64,000 nucleotides of DNA from JAJKIP01 sp037200685. GTDB taxonomy: Bacteria; Bacteroidota; Bacteroidia; Chitinophagales; Chitinophagaceae. A model generated the notes under the pieces. The model had not been told where the DNA came from. It saw only the letters and a program-made list of their open reading frames with translations, and ran no database searches. The stretch is taken from positions 248,001 to 312,000 of the forward strand of contig JBBCIG010000019.1 of NCBI GenBank assembly GCA_037200685.1, written 5' to 3'. The position numbers and the translations under genes were made by a program. Shown here in pieces: positions 36,501-43,572 of this stretch (positions are counted from its first letter, which is position 1; each line of letters opens with the position of its first letter).

Positions 36501-37192
36501 CTGTTTTTAATATGACCGTTGGGCCTACATTTCAATTTTTCTCCCTGGATACTGACGATAATAAAAACCGGTTCATCGTTAATACAAATAATAATGGACT
36601 TGACCCGAATACACTTTATAAAACGCAGACTTTTATCGGTGGTATTGTAGGATTGAATATTGACAACCGGAATAACAAAGTGTTACCCACAAGAGGTATC
36701 AACTGGCAAACATCATTGAAAATGCTGAAGGGTATTTCAAGTGCCAGCAGCAATGTGTCTCAACTGAGTTCTAACATGTCACTTTTCACCAGCTTTAGCC
36801 AGCGGGCCGGGTTGGTCATTGCAACAAGGTTTGGCTTTGGTCATAACTTCGGGAATTTTGAATTTTACCAGGCACAATACCTTGGCGGTACAGATAATTT
36901 AAGGGGCTATCGCAAATACCGCTTCGCTGGCAAAACAATGGCGTATAATAATTTGGAGTTTCGCATCAAACTGGCTGATTTCAAAACATATCTTTTCCCT
37001 GGTTCACTTGGTTTGCTTTTCTTTCATGATATCGGCCGTGTCTGGATAAAGAATGATAACACGAACAAATGGCGGAATGGTTATGGCGGTGGCCTGTGGT
37101 TTTCTCCTTTGCGAAAAATTGTTATCACCGCTTGTTATACGATGTCGAAAGAAGATAAATTGCCATTGATTACGGCAGGATGGCAATTCTGA
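33560..37192 (+). CDS. Metallophosphoesterase / kinase-like / BamA-type beta-barrel fusion protein
   Basis: This 1210-residue protein has a signal peptide (about residues 1-20) and a calcineurin-like phosphoesterase domain (about 25-300, with 'VGDAGE', 'YLGDNIY', 'PGNHDW', 'AMHHPF' and 'AGHEHA'). A middle region (about 400-680) contains 'DMFVMDFDRHEDQW' (near 573-586) and 'PRDRDQPF' (near 603-610), which recall the catalytic and metal-binding motifs of CotH/Fam20-like kinases. The C-terminal surface-antigen barrel (about 840-1210) ends in 'LITAGWQF' with a terminal Phe. It should sit in the outer membrane. Homologues of this layout are common in Bacteroidota but uncharacterised. Confidence 0.85.
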   Translation: MRLRKFLFLLFFPASYCFSQTDNVAQRIFLVGDAGEMKKDGSHPVCDWLKQHIDWNDAKNTIVYLGDNIYPEGMPAEGSKNYDAAKKVIDYQISVVQGKNAKAFFVPGNHDWAEGRPGSLQQLRNQSKYITGLQLPNVQVLPANGCPGPVDVQVGDKAVLIFMDSQWWLQQTERPGIESDCDYKTEDEIITALKDIISSYPDKLIIIAMHHPFYTHGKHGGYFTLKQHIFPLTEANKSLYIPLPVIGSIYPIVRGVFGNIQDTKHPQYKNMISRIEEVMKQHPNVVHAAGHEHALQFLKHDSIPYIVSGAGSKSTLVKDGPNTVFADSKNGFATLEITTDGQVSVKFYTLTSSGLAQPIFNTALNTLQPVKDVAEKIPSFPDSVTVIASGKFKSSGFRNFLLGKNYRREWKTPLRVPVIDMGKEFGGLTPLKRGGGHQTKSLRLEDKNGKQYVFRAIEKSVTDAAVPPELRGTIAKDLISDGVSASYPYAALSIPPLAAAVNVPHANPRLVYVPDDPRLGKFRSDFANTFCLIEERVPGADKSYSTDEMADKLEDDNDNMLDQKALLRARLLDMFVMDFDRHEDQWRWAVTDNGKGKTFYPIPRDRDQPFFVSKGLLPSVARKPWISPQVQGFRAKAINIKTYNFNGRHIDRAFMNELNEEDWKKAVDEFLPRMTDELIETSLHLQPAPIRSLPRNEEIIQKLKDRRNYFASEMRQYYRFISKIVDITGSDKKELFDITRNTDGSVLIKMFKITKEGEQSTKLYERKFDPSITKEIRLYGRGGEDKFLVKGKDDGQIKIRMIGGGGNDMFEDNAASPAAKNIAYDVNNKPNQFSGNLQQKLSASPAVNKYERMYYKYDQNIPFVSINFNPDDGLFLGASLKMIRHGFRKTPYKAMHEFSINHALATKAYNFHWYSEFIGALGKKTDLLFDADIKAPHSTSNFFGYGMSSVYDKTKPGEFRYYRARYRLGDISLLARSNFSSVFNMTVGPTFQFFSLDTDDNKNRFIVNTNNNGLDPNTLYKTQTFIGGIVGLNIDNRNNKVLPTRGINWQTSLKMLKGISSASSNVSQLSSNMSLFTSFSQRAGLVIATRFGFGHNFGNFEFYQAQYLGGTDNLRGYRKYRFAGKTMAYNNLEFRIKLADFKTYLFPGSLGLLFFHDIGRVWIKNDNTNKWRNGYGGGLWFSPLRKIVITACYTMSKEDKLPLITAGWQF

Positions 37193-37218
37193 GAAACAAC
37201 TAATGGTATTAAATAATA

Positions 37219-37250
37219 AAGCCGGTTCTTACAAACCGGCTTCTTTCTTA
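37219..37250. terminator. Bidirectional terminator between convergent genes
   Basis: The arms AAGCCGGTT (37219-37227) and AACCGGCTT (37234-37242) form a 9-bp stem with a 6-base loop, followed by CTTTCTTAT. It lies between the barrel fusion gene and the convergent GAF gene. Confidence 0.85.
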
Positions 37251-37264
37251 TATAATCGATAGGG

Positions 37265-39661
37265 TTATTTACCAATCAATTGCTTTGAGGTGACAGACGA
37301 TAATTCAACTTTTGCATTCGTCTTATTTTCTTCTTCAAAATTTACTTCAACTCTCAGTGCTTTTAAACCAACCACGCCCTGCAATTCTTCCAGTTCAAAT
37401 TCTTCGATGCCCGGTTTCAGCAGACCCTGGTTCTGCATGAATTCGATATATTCTTTGTACTCTGATGCTTCCTTTGGCTGAGAGTATACAATCGCTACTT
37501 TACCCGGCTGTGTTAATCTTTCCATCGTTTCTTTGATGCGTACCTTATCAATTCTTTTCTTGATAATCTCGTAGCGGATATTATAAGCGCCGTCCACATC
37601 AAACTTTCTTTCGGCATTACGGAAGCTGATAGAAATAGGAAGACTATGCGCCAATATCAATTGAGTTGTATTCAATGGATGTGTCAGTTCCGTGGCTAAC
37701 CGGTTAGTAAGGCGGGCCGCTTTCGTTAATACTGCCAATTGCCACATCTTCATATTGCGCAAATACAGTGTATCAAATTTGCGGCGGGGTACGATCGATT
37801 GCCCGATATATACATTGAATTCCACACCATCGGTGACATAGCGTTCAAAATAATGCGGGAATACTTTTTGCGCTTCTTCCTGCTCTTTATCAATAAAGCG
37901 GGCTACCGTATCATTCACCTTAGCGATGCTTTCTTCGTATTCTTTCCGATGGTGATAGATCATGTTCGCCTGCGGGTCCAGCGAAGAAAAATAGTCATCA
38001 ATATCTTTTTTCAATGATGGCGTTACGGTGCGCAAATGATCAAACACATCAGCGATCTGGTTTTGCAAAAATTCATGTATCTGCAATTCGTTTTCTGATA
38101 ACAAAATGTCTGATGCGGATGAAATATATTTATCGATCTTAAATTCTGTTTCCTTCAGCAGCGGGAAGAATATCTCGCCCTGCGCCTTCTTCACGATTTT
38201 TTTCGTCATTTCCAGTTGCTTGATAATATCCAGCTGTATGGAATGGGCCCTTTCGGTAGATGAATTACGAATGTCGATAGCGCCATACAAAGGATACACT
38301 TCATCAAAAACAATCCGCTCCATTTTAGCGCTTTCGTTTTGCTGCCTGTCTGCTATATAATTGAAAGCCGCTTCCGTAAACTTCCATTCAACAGCCGGCT
38401 GCACCGCCGTAAATTTTTCTTTGATCACTTTGTCAATCTGGTTATTCATACCCTCAGCACTTTTTTCCAGTGCCAATGTGAACAAAGGAATCGCTTTTTC
38501 AATTTTATGAATAAAAGAAGATTTTAAAGCGCCGGGCTCGTTGGAAATAATTTCCAGCATACCGATCAGTTCGCCATTATGTTTCAATGGGCTGATGATA
38601 AGGCTGCGGCCGCCATCATCGTAATAATATTTTAATTCATTTATTTCAGCCAATACTTTTTCATCCAGGTTTTCAAATACAACAGGGTTATCATCCTCAT
38701 CAAAAATTTCTTTGCAGCAATCACCCATTTCATTTTTTTCATCCGCTTCTTTCAGGTGCTTGAAAAGCAAACTATGACTGTTATGTAATTCAGAATATAC
38801 ATAATGGCCATTCACTTTAAAGAAGGAAGTGACGCCAATGCGGATATTTTTTAAACCAATCAGGCTTTGCATATACGCTTGCAACTCTTTATAAATAGAA
38901 GTGTCGGAAAAAGCATTTGCATTCAGCAGGCTGTTCTTCATGCGGGAGATCGTTTCCTGCTCAGTCACATCATTGATGCGGATAACAGCGATACCTTCGA
39001 ATACGAATTGATTAAGTGGCAAATGTTGTTGCAATTCGATCAGCGACATCATTTTGTTCGTCCGGGAACATACAGCGCCTTCTGGTAATGGTGGCATATC
39101 TCCCACAGGCCTTACGTCCACGAACCTTGCATCCACCTGCAGTTCCAAATATTTCACAAGCCCTGATCCGGGATCCTGGAAAGGATAAATGGTATGGGAG
39201 AAATCCGCCCCTGTATAACCATAATATTTTTTAAATATCATAGCATAAGCAAACTGCAGTTTTTCTTGCTGCAGGCTGAGGCCAATTTCATCAGCGGGCA
39301 CATTTACTTCATTCGTACCCGGTTTTATAAATAACATTTGAAAAAGCGCCGAAGCATATACGATCTTGAATTGAAATGGTAATGAAACGGCGTAGAGATT
39401 TTCATTATCATAATTAGTTGGCGGAAACAAAGTGCTTAATAGCATTTCCACCAATTGCTTGTGCGGCTTTAATGTATTCAGATCGGCGATAGGTTTAAGC
39501 AACTCTGCGTTCGCTTCTATTTTTGCGATCAGGTCGCCATATAATGTTTGAGAGCCAGGCTTGCCATCTGCTATCGCTTTTTTCAAAGCATTTAGCAGCG
39601 GTAGTAGTGATAACCGGCTATTGAAGATTGATTGATCGAGATTTAAATTCCCCTGTTCCAT
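37265..39661 (-). CDS. GAF-domain protein of unknown function
   Basis: This 798-residue cytosolic protein has one recognisable GAF-like segment (about residues 245-410, 'SLIISPLKHNGELIGMLEIISNEPG'). The rest is helical and without known catalytic motifs. No histidine kinase, GGDEF or HTH output is visible. The long C-terminal region (about 420-798) is conserved-looking, with 'LTHPLNTTQLILAHSLPISISFRNAERKF'-type sequence. It may sense a small molecule and act through protein contacts. It stands alone, with a terminator after it and an 807-base repeat-rich gap before the next gene. Confidence 0.75.
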   Translation of the reverse strand: MEQGNLNLDQSIFNSRLSLLPLLNALKKAIADGKPGSQTLYGDLIAKIEANAELLKPIADLNTLKPHKQLVEMLLSTLFPPTNYDNENLYAVSLPFQFKIVYASALFQMLFIKPGTNEVNVPADEIGLSLQQEKLQFAYAMIFKKYYGYTGADFSHTIYPFQDPGSGLVKYLELQVDARFVDVRPVGDMPPLPEGAVCSRTNKMMSLIELQQHLPLNQFVFEGIAVIRINDVTEQETISRMKNSLLNANAFSDTSIYKELQAYMQSLIGLKNIRIGVTSFFKVNGHYVYSELHNSHSLLFKHLKEADEKNEMGDCCKEIFDEDDNPVVFENLDEKVLAEINELKYYYDDGGRSLIISPLKHNGELIGMLEIISNEPGALKSSFIHKIEKAIPLFTLALEKSAEGMNNQIDKVIKEKFTAVQPAVEWKFTEAAFNYIADRQQNESAKMERIVFDEVYPLYGAIDIRNSSTERAHSIQLDIIKQLEMTKKIVKKAQGEIFFPLLKETEFKIDKYISSASDILLSENELQIHEFLQNQIADVFDHLRTVTPSLKKDIDDYFSSLDPQANMIYHHRKEYEESIAKVNDTVARFIDKEQEEAQKVFPHYFERYVTDGVEFNVYIGQSIVPRRKFDTLYLRNMKMWQLAVLTKAARLTNRLATELTHPLNTTQLILAHSLPISISFRNAERKFDVDGAYNIRYEIIKKRIDKVRIKETMERLTQPGKVAIVYSQPKEASEYKEYIEFMQNQGLLKPGIEEFELEELQGVVGLKALRVEVNFEEENKTNAKVELSSVTSKQLIGK

Positions 39662-39734
39662 ATTCCCTCCTTATTATTTTAGCAGTTTTCCCAGGGATAC
39701 GAGATATACGCAGGTATAAAAAATTTGGTTTCAC

Positions 39735-39869
39735 TTTCCTTCTCCTGCACCAAAGGCAAAGCTAACACACACTGCAGTACCAAACCCATTCAAGATCGGC
39801 GAATTGTCGAAAAAGGCGGGCGGACTGCTGATTTCCCGTTATTCGGAAGTGGATGTATATGATAACCAC
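39735..39869 (+). other. Possible decayed coding remnant
   Basis: A frame without a start codon reads about 45 sense codons to a TAA at 39867-39869, ending 'KKAGGLLISRYSEVDVYDNH'. Its composition looks coding, unlike the repeat DNA after it. I cannot name a parent gene. It is the only non-repeat signal in the gap 39662-40468. Confidence 0.25.
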
Positions 39870-39908
39870 TAAGGAAAAGGAAGGTTCAGGGGAAGGGCGG
39901 AATATTTT

Positions 39909-39990
39909 AGTAGCCCGGCTGCATTGCTACTATCATCGCCTGTTGCGTCGCACTCTTGTACTACATGAATTCTATTCAGCATTTTTGTAG
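39909..39990 (+). repeat. Modular intergenic repeat, copy R8
   Basis: The copy reads AGTAGCCCGGCTGCATTGCT, ACTATCATCGCCTGTTGCG, TCGCACTCTTGTACTACATG, AATTCTATTCAGCATT. It matches R10 over more than 40 bases from TTGCGTCGCACTCTTG, and R4 in its first half. Confidence 0.82.
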
Positions 39991-40029
39991 CATTCTGGCG
40001 ATATCGGTATTGCGTTCGGTATCACATGC

Positions 40030-40057
40030 GTAGAGACGTGGCATGCCACGTCTCTAC
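40030..40057. repeat. 28-bp perfect palindrome
   Basis: The segment is a perfect inverted repeat with no loop: arm GTAGAGACGTGGCA, then its exact complement. It is flanked by repeat DNA on both sides. It may be a REP-like element or a strong cruciform or hairpin. Confidence 0.85.
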
Positions 40058-40090
40058 AATCGTCGGACGGTTCGCAACCACGTTAAAAAT

Positions 40091-40204
40091 GATCCCGGAG
40101 GGATCGCATGTTTATAGCACCAGGTTCATTAATCGGTTCGACCCCGTAGGGGTCGTATGTTCTTTGTTGTGTTTTTCTATAAACATGTAACTCCTTCGGA
40201 GTTA
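40091..40204. repeat. REPIN-like array: three hairpins with a shared CATGTTTATAG tail
   Basis: Hairpin 1 is GATCCC-GGA-GGGATC (40091-40105), followed by GCATGTTTATAG (40106-40117). Hairpin 2 is CGACCCC-GTA-GGGGTCG (40139-40155), followed by TATGTT. Hairpin 3 is TAACTCC-TTC-GGAGTTA (40188-40204), preceded by CTATAAACATG (40177-40187), the exact complement of the tail of hairpin 1. So the first and third units are inverted copies around the second, as in REPIN or MITE structures. Confidence 0.8.
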
Positions 40205-40273
40205 AAAATATTATGTCACGAAGACGGAAGATGATAAGAATCAACTAATGAATTTTCAAAACACGATGATTAG

Positions 40274-40445
40274 CGAACAGGAAGTTGAAGAGTGCGACCA
40301 TTCGACTTCGCTCCCACGACATTCGTCGGGGCAAGCAGGGTAATCCCGATAGTTATCGGGAGCGACGCATTTGTTCATTAAAGAACAGAACGTTTAACGG
40401 AGCGTCACAACGAAGCTGACCAGGGAACCGCAGTTCGGCTCCGCT
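40274..40445 (-). repeat. Modular intergenic repeat, copy R9 (longest form) with a vacant IS110 target
   Basis: Read on the minus strand it begins CAGCTTCGTTGTGACGCTCC, GTTAAACGTTCTGTTCTTTA, ATGAACAAATGCGTCGC. A CCCGATAACTATCGGG module follows, then GAGCGAAGTCGAATGG and TCGCACTCTTCAACTTCC, TGTTCGCTA. It is collinear with R5 apart from the inserted module. The 14 bases at 40284-40297 are an exact unoccupied copy of the IS110 target. Confidence 0.85.
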
Positions 40446-40468
40446 CACTACTGGTAACATAAATTTTT

Positions 40469-41122
40469 CTATGCTAATTGTTTAACGACTTTTTGAAAAT
40501 AAAGACATGCCGGTCGCAAACCACAAATTTCGCAACGGGGATTGCGGGCGATGCAAACATAACGTCCATGCAGGATAAGCCAGTGATGCGCTTTATGAAT
40601 CAATTCCTGCGGAATGTTTTTGATCAATTCTTTTTCAACAGCAAATGGAGTAGAAGCTGTTTGCGGCACCAGTCCTATTCTCCTGCTCACACGAAAAACA
40701 TGCGTGTCCACCGCCATGTTCGGTTGTTCATCAATCACAGAAGTAATAACGTTTGCGGTTTTTCTTCCTACGCCGGGCAGTTGCATTAGTTCATCTACCG
40801 TCATGGGAATTTTTCCATCAAACTCATCCACCACTTTTTTCGCCATGCCGATGAGGTGCTTTGTTTTATTGTTGGGATAAGAAATGCTTTTGATGAAGGG
40901 AAAGAGTGTATCAATATCCGTTTTGCTTAATGCGTATACATCGGGATATTTTTCAAAGATGGCTGGTGTTGTCATGTTCACCCGCTTATCCGTGCATTGT
41001 GCGGAAAGTATAACGGCGACCAGCAATTGGTAAGGGTCATCATAAATCAATTCCGTTTCAGCCTGGGGAACATTCTTTTCAAAATAATCAATGACAAACT
41101 GGTAACGTTCTTTGCGGGTCAT
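40469..41122 (-). CDS. nth: Endonuclease III (DNA glycosylase/AP lyase)
   Basis: The start is set at the ATG at 41122 (MTRKERYQFVIDYFEKN), giving the usual length of 217 residues; a start at 41164 would add 14 unsupported residues. The helix-hairpin-helix 'LMQLPGVGRKTANVI' with catalytic Lys, the Asp in 'VDTHVFRVSRRIG', and the C-terminal [4Fe-4S] motif with four Cys ('CIARNPRCEICGLRPAC') are all present. It removes oxidised pyrimidines and nicks abasic sites in base excision repair. Confidence 0.95.
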   Translation of the reverse strand: MTRKERYQFVIDYFEKNVPQAETELIYDDPYQLLVAVILSAQCTDKRVNMTTPAIFEKYPDVYALSKTDIDTLFPFIKSISYPNNKTKHLIGMAKKVVDEFDGKIPMTVDELMQLPGVGRKTANVITSVIDEQPNMAVDTHVFRVSRRIGLVPQTASTPFAVEKELIKNIPQELIHKAHHWLILHGRYVCIARNPRCEICGLRPACLYFQKVVKQLA

Positions 41123-41192
41123 ACTGCGAATGTAAGAAGAATAGCGAGTGCGAATAATTGTCAAGGGTCATATAAGTCATTGGGTCAAGTCG

Positions 41193-41240
41193 ACAATAGG
41201 CAATGGGCAATAGGCAATGGGCAATAAGCAAAGGGCAATA
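41193..41240. repeat. GCAATAGG-type low-complexity tandem repeat
   Basis: Units of about 7 bases (CAATAGG, CAATGGG, CAATAGG, CAATGGG, CAATAAG, CAAAGGG) run in tandem upstream of nth. The same unit is found after the AIM24-like gene at 27560. It lies in the 237-base gap that also holds the terminator at 41309. Confidence 0.75.
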
Positions 41241-41308
41241 TGTAGCAGGTAAATAATTCGTGTAATTGTTTTTTAATTAGTGTTATCATTCCAGGCTAAA
41301 AAAAGAAA

Positions 41309-41332
41309 AGCATCCTGATGTATCAAGATGCT
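41309..41332 (-). terminator. Intrinsic terminator after the 76-residue protein gene
   Basis: The minus-strand transcript forms an 11-bp stem (AGCATCTTGAT paired with ATCAGGATGCT, one G-U pair) with a 2-base loop region, followed by CTTTTCTTTTTTTAG. It starts 28 bases after the stop at 41360. Confidence 0.75.
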
Positions 41333-41359
41333 AATAATTTTTAAGTTGGTTGTTTGCTG

Positions 41360-41590
41360 TTAAACCTGCTCTGCCGACTTTTCGCGGGCATAATTAATAA
41401 TATTCAAAACTATTTCTGTACGTGGAACTTCACGGATCTTGTCGAGTCTTTCCATAGAAGTTTGTAATACAGTGAGTTTTTCCCGCAAGGTCCAGTCTTG
41501 CTGCAAAGCTTGTTCAATAGCCAAAATTTGTTCAGGGGAAGACTCTTTATACAAATATTGTAAAAGATCCTCCGGGGTAAACGTAGTCAT
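41360..41590 (-). CDS. Small conserved hypothetical protein, anti-sigma-like N-terminus
   Basis: The 76-residue soluble protein begins 'MTTFTPEDLLQYLYKESSPEQILAIEQALQQDWTLREKL', a helical pattern like the N-terminal segments of Bacteroidota anti-sigma factors (compare the repeats in the protein at 62132). It has no membrane segment and no cysteines. It lies between nth and the FtsB-like gene, with its own terminator. The function is unknown. Confidence 0.7.
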   Translation of the reverse strand: MTTFTPEDLLQYLYKESSPEQILAIEQALQQDWTLREKLTVLQTSMERLDKIREVPRTEIVLNIINYAREKSAEQV

Positions 41591-41681
41591 GCTAAACCGT
41601 TAATGTCCAATAAAAAAGGTGTCCAATAGAAATGTCCGTACTACAAACGGGCGAAGGGAAAGGATTATTGTACAATAGGGC

Positions 41682-41999
41682 TTAATTATTCTCTTTCGGC
41701 TGATTATCAGGTATTAAGAACAGGTCTTCGTTGTCCCTTTTCATCAGGTATTTTTCCCGGGCATACTTTTCGAGGGTGCCGTTATTTGCACGCAGGTTGT
41801 TCAGTTCTTTTTGCTCCGCATTGATGCTGTTGGTATAATATTCTTTGCTTTCCTGCAATTCTTTTAATTGTTTGGTACGGCTCAGCTGGCTAATGAAATC
41901 ATTCTTGTCTAAAAAGAGTAACACAACTGCAAAAACGGTTATTGCAATTACATATTTGCTTTTCAGCCAGGCGGGGATATGGGTTAGAAGTTTGTTCAT
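41682..41999 (-). CDS. FtsB/DivIC-family septum formation initiator
   Basis: The start is set at the ATG at 41999 (MNKLLTHIPAWL), giving 105 residues. A start at 42041 would add 14 residues encoded entirely by a simple repeat (MNDELPTMNHQLST). One membrane helix (about residues 15-33) is followed by a coiled coil (about 38-75) and 'YAREKYLMKRDNEDLFLI', typical of FtsB/DivIC. It should be part of the FtsQLB-like divisome subcomplex. It is next to enolase, a frequent pairing in bacteria. Confidence 0.88.
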   Translation of the reverse strand: MNKLLTHIPAWLKSKYVIAITVFAVVLLFLDKNDFISQLSRTKQLKELQESKEYYTNSINAEQKELNNLRANNGTLEKYAREKYLMKRDNEDLFLIPDNQPKENN

Positions 42000-42079
42000 A
42001 GTTGATAGTTGATGGTTCATAGTTGGCAGTTCATCATTCATGAATGTTTTTCCATGAACGATGAACTATTTGCCATGAA
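41994..42079. repeat. GTTCATAGTTGA-type low-complexity repeat between the FtsB-like gene and enolase
   Basis: Degenerate units GTTCATA, GTTGATA, GTTGATG, GTTCATA, GTTGGCA, GTTCATC run to about 42036, followed by inverted forms (ATGAACGATGAACTATTTGC). They fill the 80-base spacer between two essential genes and touch both the start codon of one and the stop codon of the other. Confidence 0.75.
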
Positions 42080-43369
42080 CTACTTGCCAAATTTAATCTT
42101 TCCTTTTGGATAAACAGCGGAACTTCCCAACTGCTCTTCGATCCTTAACAGTTGATTATACTTGGCCATGCGGTCTGTACGTGATGCGGAACCTGTTTTT
42201 ATTTGTCCGCAATTCAATGCGACAGCAAGGTCTGCTATTGTTGTGTCTTCTGTTTCACCACTGCGATGGCTCATGATCGTATTGTATCCGTTGTGCTGCG
42301 CAAGCGTAACAGCGTTGATCGTTTCTGTTATCGTTCCTATCTGGTTTACTTTAACCAATAAACCATTGGCGATATTTTTATCAATCCCCTGTTGCAGGCG
42401 GGTAACATTTGTAACAAAGAGGTCATCGCCTACCAACTGGCATTTTTTACCAACGGCCTTTGTCAATGCAGCCCATCCATCCCAATCATCTTCGGCCATA
42501 CCATCTTCAATAGAAGCGATGGGATATTGGCTCACCCATTTTTCCCAAAATTTAACGAGCTGATCGCTGCTCAATTCTTTACCACTGCTTTTATGAAATA
42601 CATATTTTTTCTTTTTGCCGTCCCAGAGTTCGCTGTTGGCCGCATCCATAGCAATGACTATTTGCGAACCGGCTTTATAACCCGATGCCTGTATCGCTTC
42701 CATCACCGTGTCTATGGCTTCCTCATTACTTTGAATGTTGGGGGCGAAACCACCTTCGTCACCTACATTGGTGCTGAACCCTTTTTTCTTTAATACTGAT
42801 TTCAATGCATGAAAAATTTCCACACCCCAGCGAAGTCCTTCACTGAAAGTGGAAGCGCCAACCGGCATCACCATAAATTCCTGGAAATCGATTTTATTAT
42901 CCGCGTGTGCGCCGCCGTTCAGGATATTCATCATTGGTATCGGTAACACTTTCGCATTTGTTCCGCCGACGTAACGGTAAAGCGGGAGCGATGCTTCTTC
43001 CGCAGCGGCCTTTGCAACGGCCATACTTACGGCCAGTAATGCATTAGCGCCCAGCTTTCCTTTATTGGGAGTGCCATCCAGCTCGATCATCATTTGATCA
43101 ATACCGGTTTGATCAGCTACATCATAACCAAGTAATACCGGGGCGACTGTTTTATTTACATTGCTTACCGCCTTCAACACGCCTTTGCCTACATATTTTT
43201 TCTTATCACCGTCACGCAGCTCTACCGCTTCGTGAATGCCGGTGCTGGCGCCACTCGGTACGGCCGCACGGCCCAAAGCGCCTTCATCTGTTAATACATC
43301 TACTTCTACGGTTGGGTTTCCTCTTGAATCTAAAATTTGCCGGGCGAAGATTTCAGCTATGTAGCTCAT
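42080..43369 (-). CDS. eno: Enolase
   Basis: The 429-residue protein matches enolase throughout: 'ILDSRGNPTVEVDV' (about residues 12-25), 'GASTGIHEAVELRDGD' (loop 1), 'NVGDEGGFAPN' (about 205-215), metal ligands in 'AMDAANSE', 'IEDGMAEDDW' and 'VGDDLFVTN', and the catalytic 'IMSHRSGETEDTTIADL' loop. It interconverts 2-phosphoglycerate and phosphoenolpyruvate in glycolysis and gluconeogenesis. Confidence 0.97.
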   Translation of the reverse strand: MSYIAEIFARQILDSRGNPTVEVDVLTDEGALGRAAVPSGASTGIHEAVELRDGDKKKYVGKGVLKAVSNVNKTVAPVLLGYDVADQTGIDQMMIELDGTPNKGKLGANALLAVSMAVAKAAAEEASLPLYRYVGGTNAKVLPIPMMNILNGGAHADNKIDFQEFMVMPVGASTFSEGLRWGVEIFHALKSVLKKKGFSTNVGDEGGFAPNIQSNEEAIDTVMEAIQASGYKAGSQIVIAMDAANSELWDGKKKKYVFHKSSGKELSSDQLVKFWEKWVSQYPIASIEDGMAEDDWDGWAALTKAVGKKCQLVGDDLFVTNVTRLQQGIDKNIANGLLVKVNQIGTITETINAVTLAQHNGYNTIMSHRSGETEDTTIADLAVALNCGQIKTGSASRTDRMAKYNQLLRIEEQLGSSAVYPKGKIKFGK

Positions 43370-43521
43370 GGTTGGTTGGGATTTTAATAATTTAATGATT
43401 GAGTAATAAGTAATAAACCGGGTGGGTATTTAAAAATATCTTCCGGGTGGCAGGCTTTCGTTGTGCAAAGAAACGGTTTTCAAGTATGGTAACAAAAAAG
43501 ATGCTTCGTCCCTAACAATCG

Positions 43522-43554
43522 TTTGAATCCGATTTATCAAATCCCTTACCTTTA
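43522..43554 (+). promoter_or_regulatory. Candidate Bacteroidota promoter ahead of the second M16 gene
   Basis: A -33-like TTTG (43522-43525) is followed after 21 bases by TACCTTTA (43547-43554), one mismatch from TAnnTTTG. The ATG is 18 bases further on. Confidence 0.4.
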
Positions 43555-43572
43555 AAACCAAAATTAACACTT

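Noticed and set aside
40091..40204. CRISPR array
   Set aside because: The repeats are three different hairpins with uneven spacing and inverted orientation; no cas genes are in the window.
41193..41240. Iteron-type replication origin
   Set aside because: Units are degenerate and the same low-complexity repeat is found elsewhere without dnaA or rep genes.
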